Shown here: piece after piece, positions 24,362 to 33,319 of the stretch
How positions within the stretch are numbered: the first letter of the stretch is position 1
How the letters are laid out: each line of letters begins with the position of its first letter
Assembly (NCBI GenBank): GCA_051649365.1
Contig: JBOFGY010000135.1
Location: 12,415-76,414, forward strand
Source: CAVTAE01 sp051649365
GTDB lineage: Bacteria > Deinococcota > Deinococci > Deinococcales > Trueperaceae
Direction of reading: 5' to 3'
Length of the DNA stretch: 64,000 bases
Program-made: the position numbers and the translations under genes
The notes under the pieces: generated by a model
Told to the model about the DNA's origin: nothing
Database searches by the model: none
What the model saw: the letters and a program-made list of their open reading frames with translations, nothing else

Positions 24362-24388
24362 AAAAAAGAACCCCCGCTTTACGGGGGT
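24362..24388 (-). terminator. Rho-independent terminator
   Basis: Read on the minus strand, ACCCCCG-TAAAG-CGGGGGT is followed by TCTTTTTT. It closes the transcript of the small frame at 24398-24514 and separates it from the reductase. Confidence 0.85.
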
Positions 24389-24397
24389 CATATGTGT

Positions 24398-24514
24398 CTA
24401 ATACTGCTTACTTTGCGAAGCCCGCTTCGCCCAACGGCGCAGCGTTTCTTGTTCATTTTTGAGGCTCCGGTGTGTGCGGTTTCTTGCAAACCATCTTTTG
24501 AAAAAGGTAACCAT
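24398..24514 (-). CDS. Putative small basic protein
   Basis: A 38-codon frame (43 if the in-frame ATG at 24529 is used) reads MVTFFKRWFARNRTHRSLKN and ends RRWAKRASQSKQY. GGAGG lies at 24531-24535, only 1 nt before the first ATG but 16 nt before the second, so the start is unclear. A strong minus-strand terminator follows the stop by 9 nt, which supports a genuine short transcript. I do not recognise a family. It might also be an RNA gene whose frame is incidental. Confidence 0.4.
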   Translation of the reverse strand: MVTFFKRWFARNRTHRSLKNEQETLRRWAKRASQSKQY

Positions 24515-24654
24515 AATGAGGGTGGTCATACCTCCATACGACCAGCAAAAAGTCTACTAAATCTGCATGAAAGCGGGGTTAGTTAAGCTACAGAGCGATT
24601 CAATATTAAGAATATTCATCCTCAATTTTTAAGCACTGTTATGTGTAACTTACT

Positions 24655-25251
24655 CTACTTACGCAACTTAATGACAACACGCCTATCCCGACCTTCGCCC
24701 TCAGATTCGCTTAAGAGTTCGGGGTCATCGGCAAATTGCATATGGATAACGCGGCGTTCGGCGGCACTCATAGGCTTAAAGATGAAAGGTTGACCCGTCT
24801 CGCGGACGCGTGCGGCAACCTTTTCGGCTACGTCTACCAGGCGGTCATCGCGGCGGCGTTTATAACCGCCTACGTCTATATTGACGCGGGTACTACCGCC
24901 TTCGCCCTTATTAAGGACGGTGTTGGTGATGTACTCGAGAGCTTGCAAGGTGCGCCCGTCACGCCCGATAATTTTGCCGGGGTCGCCGCCATAAACGTCT
25001 ATTAAAATTTCACGGTCATCGGCGCGGGCAATCTCGACAGCGTAAGATGGGTCAAAGTTTAGAAGTAAATTAACCAGAAACGTCTCGGCGCGCTCTTTAG
25101 GGGAACCCTCGAGCTTAGCAACGGAAACCTGCCCCATGCGCTCGACGGCTTCCGCAAACGACTCGTCTTCCTCTTGCGGACGACTACGCGTCTCGGTTTC
25201 TTCGTCGGTGCTGATACCTATATTTTCCAAATATTTGTCTAAATCGGACAT
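24655..25251 (-). CDS. jag: RNA-binding protein Jag/KhpB (KH and R3H domains)
   Basis: The 198-residue protein has an acidic N-terminal segment, a KH domain with the GRDG loop in GKIIGRDGRTLQALEYI, and a C-terminal R3H-type domain (PMSAAERRVIHMQF, then RRVVIKL). Jag/KhpB binds RNA with KhpA and is usually encoded beside yidC, as here, though an ABC exporter gene has come between. Upstream 165 nt hold GCATTTCAGC/GCTGAAATGC inverted words from the AGCTGA repeat family. Confidence 0.94.
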   Translation of the reverse strand: MSDLDKYLENIGISTDEETETRSRPQEEDESFAEAVERMGQVSVAKLEGSPKERAETFLVNLLLNFDPSYAVEIARADDREILIDVYGGDPGKIIGRDGRTLQALEYITNTVLNKGEGGSTRVNIDVGGYKRRRDDRLVDVAEKVAARVRETGQPFIFKPMSAAERRVIHMQFADDPELLSESEGEGRDRRVVIKLRK

Positions 25252-25417
25252 AAACCCTCACGGTTTGGCGTTAATTTGCTCACCTTACCATAAGCGTCTC
25301 AGCATTTCAGCTAGTCAGCTAAAAGTGGGGCATCCATAAAAATGGTGATGAACCTGCGAGTCGCCAAGCCCCGCGTCTAACTTCCTGACATGCTGAAATG
25401 CCTAAATTGCTAAAAGG

Positions 25418-27208
25418 CTAGACTTTCAGCTGCATTGTGTACAAATTAGCGTAAGTACCGCCCTGAGCCAGTAACGCTTCGTGCGTCCCTTGTTCTTTAA
25501 TGCCATCTTCTGTTAAAACTAAAATCCGCCCTGCGTTTCTTACAGTGGATAAACGGTGCGCGATAACAATGGTCGTGCGGTTGTTCGCTAATTTTTCCAA
25601 TGATTCTTGCACGGCTCTTTCGCTTTCGTTGTCGAGCGAACTTGTTGCTTCATCAAGAATCAGAACAGGCGGGTCTTTTAGGAAGACTCTGGCAATACTG
25701 AGTCGTTGTTTTTGTCCACCTGAAAGTTTTACACCACGCTGACCAATGTCGGTGTCGTAACCGTTTGGCAACGACATAATAAAGTCATGGGCATTTGCTT
25801 TTTTAGCAGCTTCGATAATTTCTTCTCTGGTAGCGTTCAATTTTCCATAACTGATATTATTTGCAACTGTTTCCGCGAAGAGATAAACGTCTTGCTGAAC
25901 AACACCGATGCTTTTTCTTAGCGATTCCAAATGAACATTTTTGATGCTTTGACCATCCAGTAAAACTTCACCTTCGTCAACCTCATAAAAACGTGGGATG
26001 AGAGAGCACAGCGTGGTTTTACCCGCCCCAGACGGACCAACCAAGGCCACGTATTCACCCGCCTTAATCTCGAAGGACACATTTTCTAAAACGTGGCCGT
26101 GGTCTTCTTTGTTTTCTGAGCTAACACCGTTTTTTAAGCCGACACCGTATTTAAAGCTGACGTTCTTAAATTCAATATGTCCCCGCACATGTCTAAGTTC
26201 AACAGCATTTGGAGCGTTTTGAATATCTGGCTGAATCTCGAGGATTTCCATAAATCTGTCAAAGCCAGTGATCCCTTCCTGATAAAGCCTCAAAAAATTG
26301 AGGGCAGTGCGGATGGGCTCTAGGATAATCCCAGCGTAGAGCAAGTAAGTCACGAGATCAGCTAACCCAAGTGAACCCCCGACAATACTTGCCCCACCAA
26401 AGACCACTACAGCCACCGTAAAAAGTTGTGTGAAGCCAACCATGCCGTTATAAAAATAGGCCTCGTTTTTGTAGGCATCTCGTTTACTTTTGACAAAGCG
26501 GTTATTGTGCGCGGCAAATTTTTCCTCTTCGCTCGCTTCATTGGCGAAAGATTTGACCACACGAATACCAGCTAGGGCATCTTCTACAGAAGCGTTAATG
26601 TTGCCAATGCTATCTCTCTCTGCTCTAAACGCCCGCTTCATTCGCCCACTAAAGTAAAAAGCATACGCTGCCATAAGGGGTAAAAATGCGAATGGAATCA
26701 GGGTGAGTTGAACATTGATCGTGAGCAGAATAATAAACACGCCCGTAAACTTAACACTTGTTAGCACGATGTCTTCGGGTGCGTGATGATAAAGCTCACC
26801 CAAATTGTAAGTGTCGTTGGTGATGCGGCTTAGCAGTTGTCCTGTTTTTTGATCATCATAAAAACGAAACGAGAGTTTTTGATAATGCGCGAAAAGTTCA
26901 GCACGCATATCGCGCTCCATCCAGGCTCCCATCATGTGACCCTGATAATCAACAAATGAGTTACAAAGTGTATAGACCACAACCAGCACGACCATGAGCG
27001 CACCCACCCAGTAAATTTGCGTCAGGGCATTGGGTGCGTTGTTCTCTAAAAGAGTTGTTGTAATGTACCTCGCGCAAAGTGGCAGTGTTAGTGTAATGGC
27101 TGCAACAACCAACGCACAGGCAAGGTCTGCAATCAATAAGCTCTTATAGGGTTTGTAATACGAGAAAAACTTTTGTGTTCTATAACTTCTAAATTGTTTT
27201 AACAGCAC
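25418..27208 (-). CDS. ABC exporter, fused membrane and ATPase domains
   Basis: The 596-residue half-transporter has six membrane helices in residues 20-310 and an ATPase domain from about 345: Walker A GPSGAGKTTL, Q loop IGVVQQDVYLF, signature LSGGQKQRLS, Walker B PVLILDEATSSLD and the switch His in IVIAHRLSTV. It resembles MsbA/LmrA-type exporters of lipids or drugs and would act as a dimer. The start is GTG at 27208 with GGAGG 9 nt upstream. That SD is part of two exclusive hairpins behind a 23-codon leader frame, which implies translational control. It interrupts the usual yidC-jag pairing and has only one CTCGAG, unlike its neighbours, which hints at later acquisition. Confidence 0.93.
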   Translation of the reverse strand: MLLKQFRSYRTQKFFSYYKPYKSLLIADLACALVVAAITLTLPLCARYITTTLLENNAPNALTQIYWVGALMVVLVVVYTLCNSFVDYQGHMMGAWMERDMRAELFAHYQKLSFRFYDDQKTGQLLSRITNDTYNLGELYHHAPEDIVLTSVKFTGVFIILLTINVQLTLIPFAFLPLMAAYAFYFSGRMKRAFRAERDSIGNINASVEDALAGIRVVKSFANEASEEEKFAAHNNRFVKSKRDAYKNEAYFYNGMVGFTQLFTVAVVVFGGASIVGGSLGLADLVTYLLYAGIILEPIRTALNFLRLYQEGITGFDRFMEILEIQPDIQNAPNAVELRHVRGHIEFKNVSFKYGVGLKNGVSSENKEDHGHVLENVSFEIKAGEYVALVGPSGAGKTTLCSLIPRFYEVDEGEVLLDGQSIKNVHLESLRKSIGVVQQDVYLFAETVANNISYGKLNATREEIIEAAKKANAHDFIMSLPNGYDTDIGQRGVKLSGGQKQRLSIARVFLKDPPVLILDEATSSLDNESERAVQESLEKLANNRTTIVIAHRLSTVRNAGRILVLTEDGIKEQGTHEALLAQGGTYANLYTMQLKV

Positions 27209-27217
27209 AAATAAAAT

Positions 27218-27258
27218 CCTCCATAAGTTTGGAGGGTGAAGCTAAGCTACCCTCCAAA
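27218..27258 (-). promoter_or_regulatory. Translational attenuator: two exclusive hairpins over the ABC exporter SD
   Basis: On the minus strand TTTGGAGGGT (27258-27249) can pair perfectly with ACCCTCCAAA (27237-27228). The same CCTCCA (27235-27230) can instead pair with TGGAGG (27223-27218), which holds the exporter SD. The first arm is also the last codons and stop of the leader frame, so ribosome position on the leader decides which hairpin forms. Confidence 0.7.
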
Positions 27259-27318
27259 CCTTACATTGAGACGTAATGGTGTAAGTGTTTGTGATTGGTT
27301 TGAAAGGTTGCTTTTCAT
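27247..27318 (-). CDS. Leader peptide of the ABC exporter
   Basis: A 23-residue frame starts at ATG 27318 behind AAAGGAG with 6-nt spacing. It reads MKSNLSNQSQTLTPL, then RLNVRFGG, and stops at TAG (27247-27249). Its last codons form the 5 prime arm of the upper hairpin. A ribosome ending there would leave the SD-blocking hairpin free to form, whereas a ribosome stalled earlier would let the upper hairpin form and expose the SD. This is the logic of erm-type leaders. The inducer is unknown. Confidence 0.65.
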   Translation of the reverse strand: MKSNLSNQSQTLTPLRLNVRFGG

Positions 27319-27330
27319 AGCTAGCTCCTT

Positions 27331-27374
27331 TGTATAGCCTAGTACCTATATGTGTATAGCCTAGTACCTATATG
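27331..27374 (-). promoter_or_regulatory. Perfect 22-bp tandem duplicate in the exporter promoter region
   Basis: Two exact copies of CATATAGGTACTAGGCTATA plus CA (minus sense) directly precede the leader SD. Each contains TAGGCT and TATACA, usable -10 boxes, so the promoter or an operator may be doubled. Confidence 0.65.
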
Positions 27375-27441
27375 ACACCGTGCTGTAGTTTAGCACTTCA
27401 GCACTTCAGCTTTTTAGGTTTATTGAAATACTAACCTGCTT

Positions 27442-29124
27442 TTACTTCGCTAACGCCTTCGTCGGAGGTTTGGGTTGTCCACGCTGGATAAGCCAATACT
27501 GAAACGCTTGCACAGCCATTGAAAAGGTGTAGTACAAAATTACGCCTGACGGAAAGCCAATAAAAAAGAAAATAAACGCGACGTTGATAAGCAGTTGCTG
27601 GCGCAGCATTTGTGGATTACCCTTGGCACTTAACCATGATTGCAGTAGAATGACCCCAAGATAGACAATCGGAAGAATATAAAAAGGGTCAGCTTGCCCT
27701 AGGTCGGGAAGCCACAAAAAGCCTTCATTAAATTCGTAGTGTCTAAACACGTTGTAGAGAATAATAAACAGCGGCATTTGCAAAAACACAGGTAAGCAGC
27801 CACCCGCTGGGTTGACGCCCTTTTCGCGGTAGAGTTTCATGGTTTCTTGGGTTAGTTTTTCTTGGTTGTCCTTGTGTTTCTTTTGCAACGCCTGAATTTC
27901 AGGTTGCAAGGATTGCATGGCATACATAGACTTTGTTTGTGTATTGATAAGAGGCCAAATCAAGATGCGAAAAATAAGTGTAAGTGCGATAATTGAAAGT
28001 CCCCAGTTACCAATGATGCTGTGAATGCGTTCTAAAAACCACAAGACACCAAGGGATAGCTGCCCGATGATATTAGGTTGAAAAAGTCCGGGCAGTTCGC
28101 GGTAGCCTTCTTGCGTATAACGCACGAGCTCGTTGTTGCCGTTGTACTGACGCAGGTTAAGTGTCGTGCTAGGAGAGCTTAGAGTTTGTTGCAAGGCAAT
28201 CGTATGCGCGGGTAAACCATCTCCTTGCATAATTTGCGCTTCTACGTCGGTTTCACCTTCGGCAGGGCGCAAAATCAGGGCGAAGCTGTTTTGACCGGCC
28301 CTCGAGGTTTGCAAGGAGATATAACTGGGATTCGTAATAGGTTGCCCAACAATATTCACAGGTGCGTTCGTGCCTTGAGCAACTTTTACAAGCGGTGACT
28401 CTGTACGCGCAATACCTGGTAAAACATATTGCAATACAATAGGTTGGTTCGTTGCAGAGGTTGTCGTTGCTTGTAGGGTTTCTGTAGTTTCAGAAGTTTC
28501 GTTTGTCGAGGTTTCGCTGCTCTCTGTAGTTGCCTCATCTGTTGTTACTGCTTCATTACTTTGCAAAGTTTCATTAGTTGTATTAGCTGTTGCACCCGTA
28601 CGCTCAGCAGTAATAGCTACATCGAGCGTTTGACGGATATTCGATATCGTTAAAACTTTCGTGATGTCAATGTCGTTGAGTTGAAAGGTAAACGTTCCTT
28701 TGTAGGTGGCATCGTCAAGTCTTTCCCAAGTGCTTTCTGGGTTTTGAGGTTCGATGTATTCACCGTTGAGTAAGAGTGCGCCAGCAGGAACAGGACTGTT
28801 CACAGGAACTAGGTTTTGGTTTTGGTCGGCGGTGTAGTTACCACGCAAATCTTGACCCTTGTTAACTTTGGCAAAAATAGCCACAAATTCGCCGCGTTCA
28901 TTGATAAAGAAGTCATCACCTTTAGCTGTAATGAGCGTGAGCGGAGCCTCGAGCTGACCACACCAAAACGATGCTGATGCTGACGCGGTGCAGATTTGCT
29001 GCAACTTTTCTATGTCCCGAAATTGCCCTGCCTCAAAGGTAGTTTGGTCAAACCTAAAACGGGCAAAGGCAAGGGTACTCGAGAGAAGTACTAGAACGGC
29101 GACGAATAAGCGAACAGCTTTCAT
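27442..29124 (-). CDS. yidC: Membrane protein insertase YidC
   Basis: The 560-residue insertase has a signal-anchor helix (LFVAVLVLLSSTLAFARF), a large periplasmic domain to about residue 300, and the conserved 60KD_IMP core from about 335. The core shows NWGLSIIALTLIFRILIWPL, the KSMYAMQSLQPEIQALQKKH cytoplasmic hairpin, MKLYREKGVNPAGGCLPVFL and the late helices. The periplasmic domain contains an unusual Thr/Glu/Ser stretch (TESSETSTNETSETTETLQ). It inserts proteins into the inner membrane. The gene lies in the rpmH-rnpA-yidD-yidC series, with yidD 151 nt upstream. The ATG is at 29124. Confidence 0.95.
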   Translation of the reverse strand: MKAVRLFVAVLVLLSSTLAFARFRFDQTTFEAGQFRDIEKLQQICTASASASFWCGQLEAPLTLITAKGDDFFINERGEFVAIFAKVNKGQDLRGNYTADQNQNLVPVNSPVPAGALLLNGEYIEPQNPESTWERLDDATYKGTFTFQLNDIDITKVLTISNIRQTLDVAITAERTGATANTTNETLQSNEAVTTDEATTESSETSTNETSETTETLQATTTSATNQPIVLQYVLPGIARTESPLVKVAQGTNAPVNIVGQPITNPSYISLQTSRAGQNSFALILRPAEGETDVEAQIMQGDGLPAHTIALQQTLSSPSTTLNLRQYNGNNELVRYTQEGYRELPGLFQPNIIGQLSLGVLWFLERIHSIIGNWGLSIIALTLIFRILIWPLINTQTKSMYAMQSLQPEIQALQKKHKDNQEKLTQETMKLYREKGVNPAGGCLPVFLQMPLFIILYNVFRHYEFNEGFLWLPDLGQADPFYILPIVYLGVILLQSWLSAKGNPQMLRQQLLINVAFIFFFIGFPSGVILYYTFSMAVQAFQYWLIQRGQPKPPTKALAK

Positions 29125-29275
29125 TTTAGTTAACCTACTTTATAAGGTAAGCCAGTTACCTGAGAATTCTGGTTTAGAAACCATCCGCGTCAGCGTATCA
29201 TTTCGTTGCTGCTCTGCGCGTGAGCTAGGGGTTGGGGTAAAGGTTGAAAGTGAAAGGTGAGAAGGTGTTAACTTT

Positions 29276-29572
29276 TTACTTTAACCTCTTGCTTCTTACT
29301 TCTTCCTCTGCAAGTTTTGCCAACAAGGCATCCGCTCGTTTACGTGGGGGAACAGGGTCGTAGCCGCCAGGGTGGAAGGGGTGGCATTTGAGAATGCGCC
29401 ACACACCCATGCCAAACCCCTTGAGAGTTCCATGTAGGGTGAGGGCCTCGAGCATGTAATGGCTACATGAGGGCTCGAAGCGGCAGGTCGGCTTGGTCTT
29501 TAAAGGGGATAAAACCTTTTGATAAAAGCGAATAGGCGCAATAAAAAGGCGTTGGAAGGGTGTGAGTGTCAC
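29276..29572 (-). CDS. yidD: YidD, membrane protein insertion efficiency factor
   Basis: The 98-residue protein matches YidD: RLFIAPIRFYQKVLSP, the Cys motif TCRFEPSCSHYMLEAL and the closing WRILKCHPFHPGGYDPVPP. It is a small peripheral membrane protein linked to YidC-dependent insertion and is nearly always found between rnpA and yidC. The start is a GTG at 29572 without a clear SD. The tail is basic. Confidence 0.93.
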   Translation of the reverse strand: MTLTPFQRLFIAPIRFYQKVLSPLKTKPTCRFEPSCSHYMLEALTLHGTLKGFGMGVWRILKCHPFHPGGYDPVPPRKRADALLAKLAEEEVRSKRLK

Positions 29573-29601
29573 GGGTATATTTTAGCAAGATCGCGGAGGG
29601 T

Positions 29602-30045
29602 TTAGAGGTTTGGGGTTTGGGAGTTGGGGTTTGAAGGTTTTGCTTTAGCGTGAACCCCATCTCCTGTACTCTTAAAGACACCTGCTTTGCGAAGGGAGTG
29701 TTCGAGAGCCCCCCGAAGTTGCCAATAGCTTGCTTCGGCGGCTTCGGGTTGCGTTACGACGACAACATCAAAAGCGGGGGTACCCCCACGATTAAGCTGA
29801 GATTGAACGGGTTTGTCTAAAAAGGAACGAAAACTTTCTTTTAAGCGGCGACGCACGCGGTTTCTCACCACAGCCTTGCCGACTTTTTTGCTCACGACAA
29901 TCCCGATTCGTATCCCCACTTGGCGGCCGGGCAATACGCGCACACTTAGGTACTTGCTGTGACCTGCCTGCCCCTTACGAAGACGTCGAAAGGCACGGTC
30001 TCCTTTTAGCGAGGTGAGAAGGGGGAGTTCACGAGAAGGCTGCAT
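29602..30045 (-). CDS. rnpA: Ribonuclease P protein component
   Basis: From the ATG at 30045 the gene encodes 147 residues. An in-frame TTG at 30063 would add six. RnpA features are the aromatic/basic start (LKGDRAFRRLRKG), GIRIGIVVSKKVGKAV and the RNR motif in RNRVRRRLKESFR. The protein binds the RNase P RNA to mature tRNA 5 prime ends. The last 17 or so residues (AKAKPSNPNSQTPNL) are translated from a G-rich intergenic repeat on the other strand, so the original C terminus was probably shorter. Confidence 0.93.
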   Translation of the reverse strand: MQPSRELPLLTSLKGDRAFRRLRKGQAGHSKYLSVRVLPGRQVGIRIGIVVSKKVGKAVVRNRVRRRLKESFRSFLDKPVQSQLNRGGTPAFDVVVVTQPEAAEASYWQLRGALEHSLRKAGVFKSTGDGVHAKAKPSNPNSQTPNL

Positions 30046-30119
30046 AAAACTATTGAAAGACAAGAGGCAGAAAAAAACACTCGTTCTCTGTCTCTTAATC
30101 TATCTTTACTTACTTTCTT

Positions 30120-30263
30120 TTATTCGTCTGAAACAGTTAAACGCTTGCGACCTTTGGCGCGGCGGCGGTTAACAATATTACGACCTGTTGGACTAGCCAT
30201 GCGGGCTCTAAAACCGTGAGTTTTGGCGCGTTTGCGCTTGTTGGGTTGCCATGTACGTTTCAT
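30120..30263 (-). CDS. rpmH: 50S ribosomal protein bL34
   Basis: The 47-residue frame starts with ATG at 30263 and reads MKRTWQPNKRKRAKTHGFRA, then RMASPTGRNIVNRRRAKGRK and a short RLTVSDE tail. This is the conserved bL34. AGGAG lies 7-11 nt upstream in minus sense. It heads the rpmH-rnpA-yidD-yidC series. Confidence 0.97.
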   Translation of the reverse strand: MKRTWQPNKRKRAKTHGFRARMASPTGRNIVNRRRAKGRKRLTVSDE

Positions 30264-30626
30264 AATTGGTTACTCCTTAGGATAAACCCTGTAAAGTTAA
30301 TAAATAACCATAAGGTCTAGCAAGCCGTTAGAGCATAGCACAAGCCATGCTGCTTTCTCAATGGGCAAAAAACAGGGCCACAGACTAGGGCTGAAGGGAG
30401 AATACGCAAGGGTTTTAGCTTTCGTCACTATTTTTTGGCGAAATTCCAGATGTCGTTCCCGCTCCCCTTCTCATGATTGTGTGAAGTGCCTTACATCTGA
30501 GCTATGCTAGGTAATCTGTGAGAATTGCCAGTGGATACTTAAAAACTATCCGCTATGATAGGTGGCCAGGAGACGTGTACAGCTTTTTCGTTACTCGCTC
30601 TTACCTTGCCGTCAAAGGAGTTCATT
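30264..30626. other. Gene-free stretch between rpmH and the pilin operon
   Basis: The divergent promoters of rpmH and the pilin operon must lie here. I see no DnaA-box cluster and no dnaA gene on the far side, so an origin is not supported. Confidence 0.4.
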
Positions 30627-32918
30627 GTGAATAGGGGTAAGCAATCTAAAGGCATTGCACTGATCAGTGTGCTGTTTATCGCGGCAGTGGTGCTTATTTT
30701 AGCCTCGACATTTGTTTTTGTTATTACAAGAGAGCGTCAATCTACCAACTCCGCTCGAGTTATTAGTGATTCTGTGCAAATTGCGGACGCAATTAGCGAG
30801 CGTGCGCGTATTGAACTTGTCAAAATATTCAAAGATAGCTATGTTACAGCCGATGTTTTTATGGCGGAGCTTGATAAAGCTATAACGAAGTCAGGCAGCA
30901 CTAAAATTCCTGCGCTCAACGCCCTTAAAAATCCGTCACCACTTATTACAATTGAAGAAGGTCGCACAGGACGTTGGCAGATTAAAGCCAATGATTATTC
31001 TACGCCTGTTAATGGTGAAAACTCTACTTCGGGGGAACTTACAAAATTAGCCTGGATTGATGTTTCAGCAACCGCCACAACCTCAACAGGCACCCAAACG
31101 GTGATTCGCCGTATCAATATGGGTGAGGGCGATTTGTTTGAATTGGCGATGCTGGCTCGAGACACCAACTGTATCTATTGCCATTTGCGGGTTAATGGGG
31201 ATGTAGGTTCTTTAGGAAATCTGCGTCCAGGCTGGGGTACGGATTTGGGGGGTGAGCGTCCACCAGAAGGCTGGGAAGAGGGGTGGGGTTCAGGTGGCTC
31301 AGGAGGTGGTTCTGTTGTCAACGGTGATACCTATGTCGCCAACGGAGCTGAAGCTTCTCGTGATGCCAGCGAAAACTTAGACGAAGAAGCAGTTAGAGAA
31401 GATAAAGATGTAGATAAGAAAATTAACGGTGCTATTTTCAATGGTTCAGTTGAGGAAAACTATGTGGGTAGACCACTGCCTAGGGATATAGATGGTGATA
31501 ATGTTGCAGATTTCCCAGCTATTAACCGTGATGTTGCCCGTAATAGTGCTGGGGGAAGCATTAGTAGTGCTGCGCTTATCTATACAGTTGACTCTGATGA
31601 AAACTTAACGAGTGCGCCGACGAGTAGTAACCAAACGTCTTTACCAAGCAATATAGAAGGAAACGTGGTGCTCGAGGGCACGAAAGAAAATCCCATTATT
31701 CTCGACGGAGATATTTTTGTTGAAGGTGATGTTGTTATCAAGGGTTATGTCCAAGGACGCGGAGCTATCTACTCAGGACGCAATGTTTACGTCGCCGGTA
31801 ATATTGAGTATGTAGATGATGTTTCTACCTGTGTGGGTGAAACAAACCCAGACCAGTGTGCCCGCGACATTATTGCGCAAGGTGGTTCTGAACTGCGTCT
31901 TGCCTCACGTAACAATACTGTTTTGGGTGATTACACAGAGACAACAGTAGATGACAGTGGTACTACAGTAGATAAAGATTGGCAAGGACTACAGGCTTCC
32001 GATTACTTCCGTTCACAATTTGAGTTTAATGACCCTAATGAAAATAAATATTTTGATACCGAAACAGGGGATGAGCTTAGCTATGATCCCATCAACGAAG
32101 GTTACAAAAATGTTGACGGTGAGATTGTTGAAGACGGAAATGTTAAGGCTATTGCGTCCATCGATGCCTATCAATACAGCTTTCAACCGGGTCGTGTCAC
32201 AGAAAATGGTGGATTTGATAGCTGGATGAGTGATGACGTTTACCAAGACATTTTGGGTACAGAAACACGCAAATACGATACCTGGCGTTATAACATTCCA
32301 GATCCTACAGCTCTGACGCTTGAAGAGTTACAAAAGCAGTTTGCTAAATATGACCTCAGTGACGAAACGCTCAACTTACTGCTTTGTGAAGCGAATTGTA
32401 CGACGCAGCGCATAGATCTCAAAAATGCAGAGGGAACAGTTATCGGTCAGGTTCACATAGAAGATATTGAAGATTCTGCTGCTATAAATTTGCGTGTCAT
32501 TGTTGATACAGCTTTGAGTTATGAAAAACAAACGACTAAAGTAGATGCTTTTATCTACTCGAATCAACGTATTGCAGGTAAAACCTTTAATGCACCCTTG
32601 TCTATTAATGGCGGCATGATTGGGCAAGAGATTGGTATCTTGGCCCCAGGCATTGAGAGGCAGTGGTGGATGAATAACCGCTACGCAGATATATTAGATG
32701 GAGACTGCACGAGCGCGGCCTTTGCTAAAACGTTTAGTACCGAAGAAAACGGGGAAAACTCTCACGCCTACAACGAAGATAGTGTAGACTGCGCGCTCAC
32801 CGTGAACTATGACTACCGCTTGCGAAACGGTGGCCTAGGTTTTAACCTTGTCGTGCAAGAGGTGGGTCAAACACTTAGCTGGCAGCTTGCAGATGAGAAA
32901 GCAGATCAGGTGCAGTAA
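30627..32918 (+). CDS. ComZ/DUF4900-like large minor pilin operon protein with CxxCH motif
   Basis: A GTG at 30627 with AAAGGAG 6 nt upstream gives 763 residues. The N terminus has a PilX-type hydrophobic helix (GIALISVLFIAAVVLILAS) without a perfect prepilin site. A long extracellular part follows, with a beta-helix-like section (GNVVLEGTKENPIILDGDIF, then VEGDVVIKGYVQG) as in DUF4900/bactofilin-like domains. At residues 182-186 lies CIYCH, a c-type heme-binding signature. The gene starts a run of four overlapping genes for prepilin-like proteins, as in the Thermus pilin/comZ cluster, so it is likely a pilus-tip or adhesion protein. Confidence 0.8.
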   Translation: MNRGKQSKGIALISVLFIAAVVLILASTFVFVITRERQSTNSARVISDSVQIADAISERARIELVKIFKDSYVTADVFMAELDKAITKSGSTKIPALNALKNPSPLITIEEGRTGRWQIKANDYSTPVNGENSTSGELTKLAWIDVSATATTSTGTQTVIRRINMGEGDLFELAMLARDTNCIYCHLRVNGDVGSLGNLRPGWGTDLGGERPPEGWEEGWGSGGSGGGSVVNGDTYVANGAEASRDASENLDEEAVREDKDVDKKINGAIFNGSVEENYVGRPLPRDIDGDNVADFPAINRDVARNSAGGSISSAALIYTVDSDENLTSAPTSSNQTSLPSNIEGNVVLEGTKENPIILDGDIFVEGDVVIKGYVQGRGAIYSGRNVYVAGNIEYVDDVSTCVGETNPDQCARDIIAQGGSELRLASRNNTVLGDYTETTVDDSGTTVDKDWQGLQASDYFRSQFEFNDPNENKYFDTETGDELSYDPINEGYKNVDGEIVEDGNVKAIASIDAYQYSFQPGRVTENGGFDSWMSDDVYQDILGTETRKYDTWRYNIPDPTALTLEELQKQFAKYDLSDETLNLLLCEANCTTQRIDLKNAEGTVIGQVHIEDIEDSAAINLRVIVDTALSYEKQTTKVDAFIYSNQRIAGKTFNAPLSINGGMIGQEIGILAPGIERQWWMNNRYADILDGDCTSAAFAKTFSTEENGENSHAYNEDSVDCALTVNYDYRLRNGGLGFNLVVQEVGQTLSWQLADEKADQVQ

Positions 32919-33319
32919 TGTCTAAAGCTTTGCGGTTACCTATTATTCTTGTTGCCCTCATGCTGATGTTTGGCATTATCTCTTGGCTTCGCCCTAGAGC
33001 TACAGTCGAACCACCTGTTCGCTCGAGTACGGTCGAGGTCGAAAGCTTTGAGCCTGAAAAAGCTAATGACTTGGTAAGAATTAATGGTTTGAGCGAAACA
33101 GGCTACGCTGCCCAAGTGCAAGAACAAAGTAAAACCACGCCACTCGCGTTACAAAAACCTGATGTCTGGACGCCTGCCTATATTCGCTCCATAGAATCAC
33201 AAGGGAACAAAACCATCATCGTGTTTGTGGATGACAGCACGAGAGAGGTTACGCCCACACTTTATCAACAGTTACCGAGTGCCCTGAAAGACAGAATGGA
33301 CTATGAACGTGGACGATAA
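32918..33319 (+). CDS. Single-pass membrane protein of the pilin operon
   Basis: The 133-residue protein has one N-terminal helix (LPIILVALMLMFGIISWL) and an extracytoplasmic part with no family I recognise (TPAYIRSIESQGNKTIIVF). Its ATG overlaps the stop of the preceding gene (TAATG), and its end overlaps the next gene by 17 nt, so it is translationally coupled within the pilin operon and may act in pilus assembly or as an anchor. Confidence 0.8.
   Translation: MSKALRLPIILVALMLMFGIISWLRPRATVEPPVRSSTVEVESFEPEKANDLVRINGLSETGYAAQVQEQSKTTPLALQKPDVWTPAYIRSIESQGNKTIIVFVDDSTREVTPTLYQQLPSALKDRMDYERGR

Noticed and set aside
30264..30626. Possible replication origin next to rpmH
   Set aside because: No cluster of TTATCCACA-type boxes and no dnaA gene; the far side is a pilin operon.
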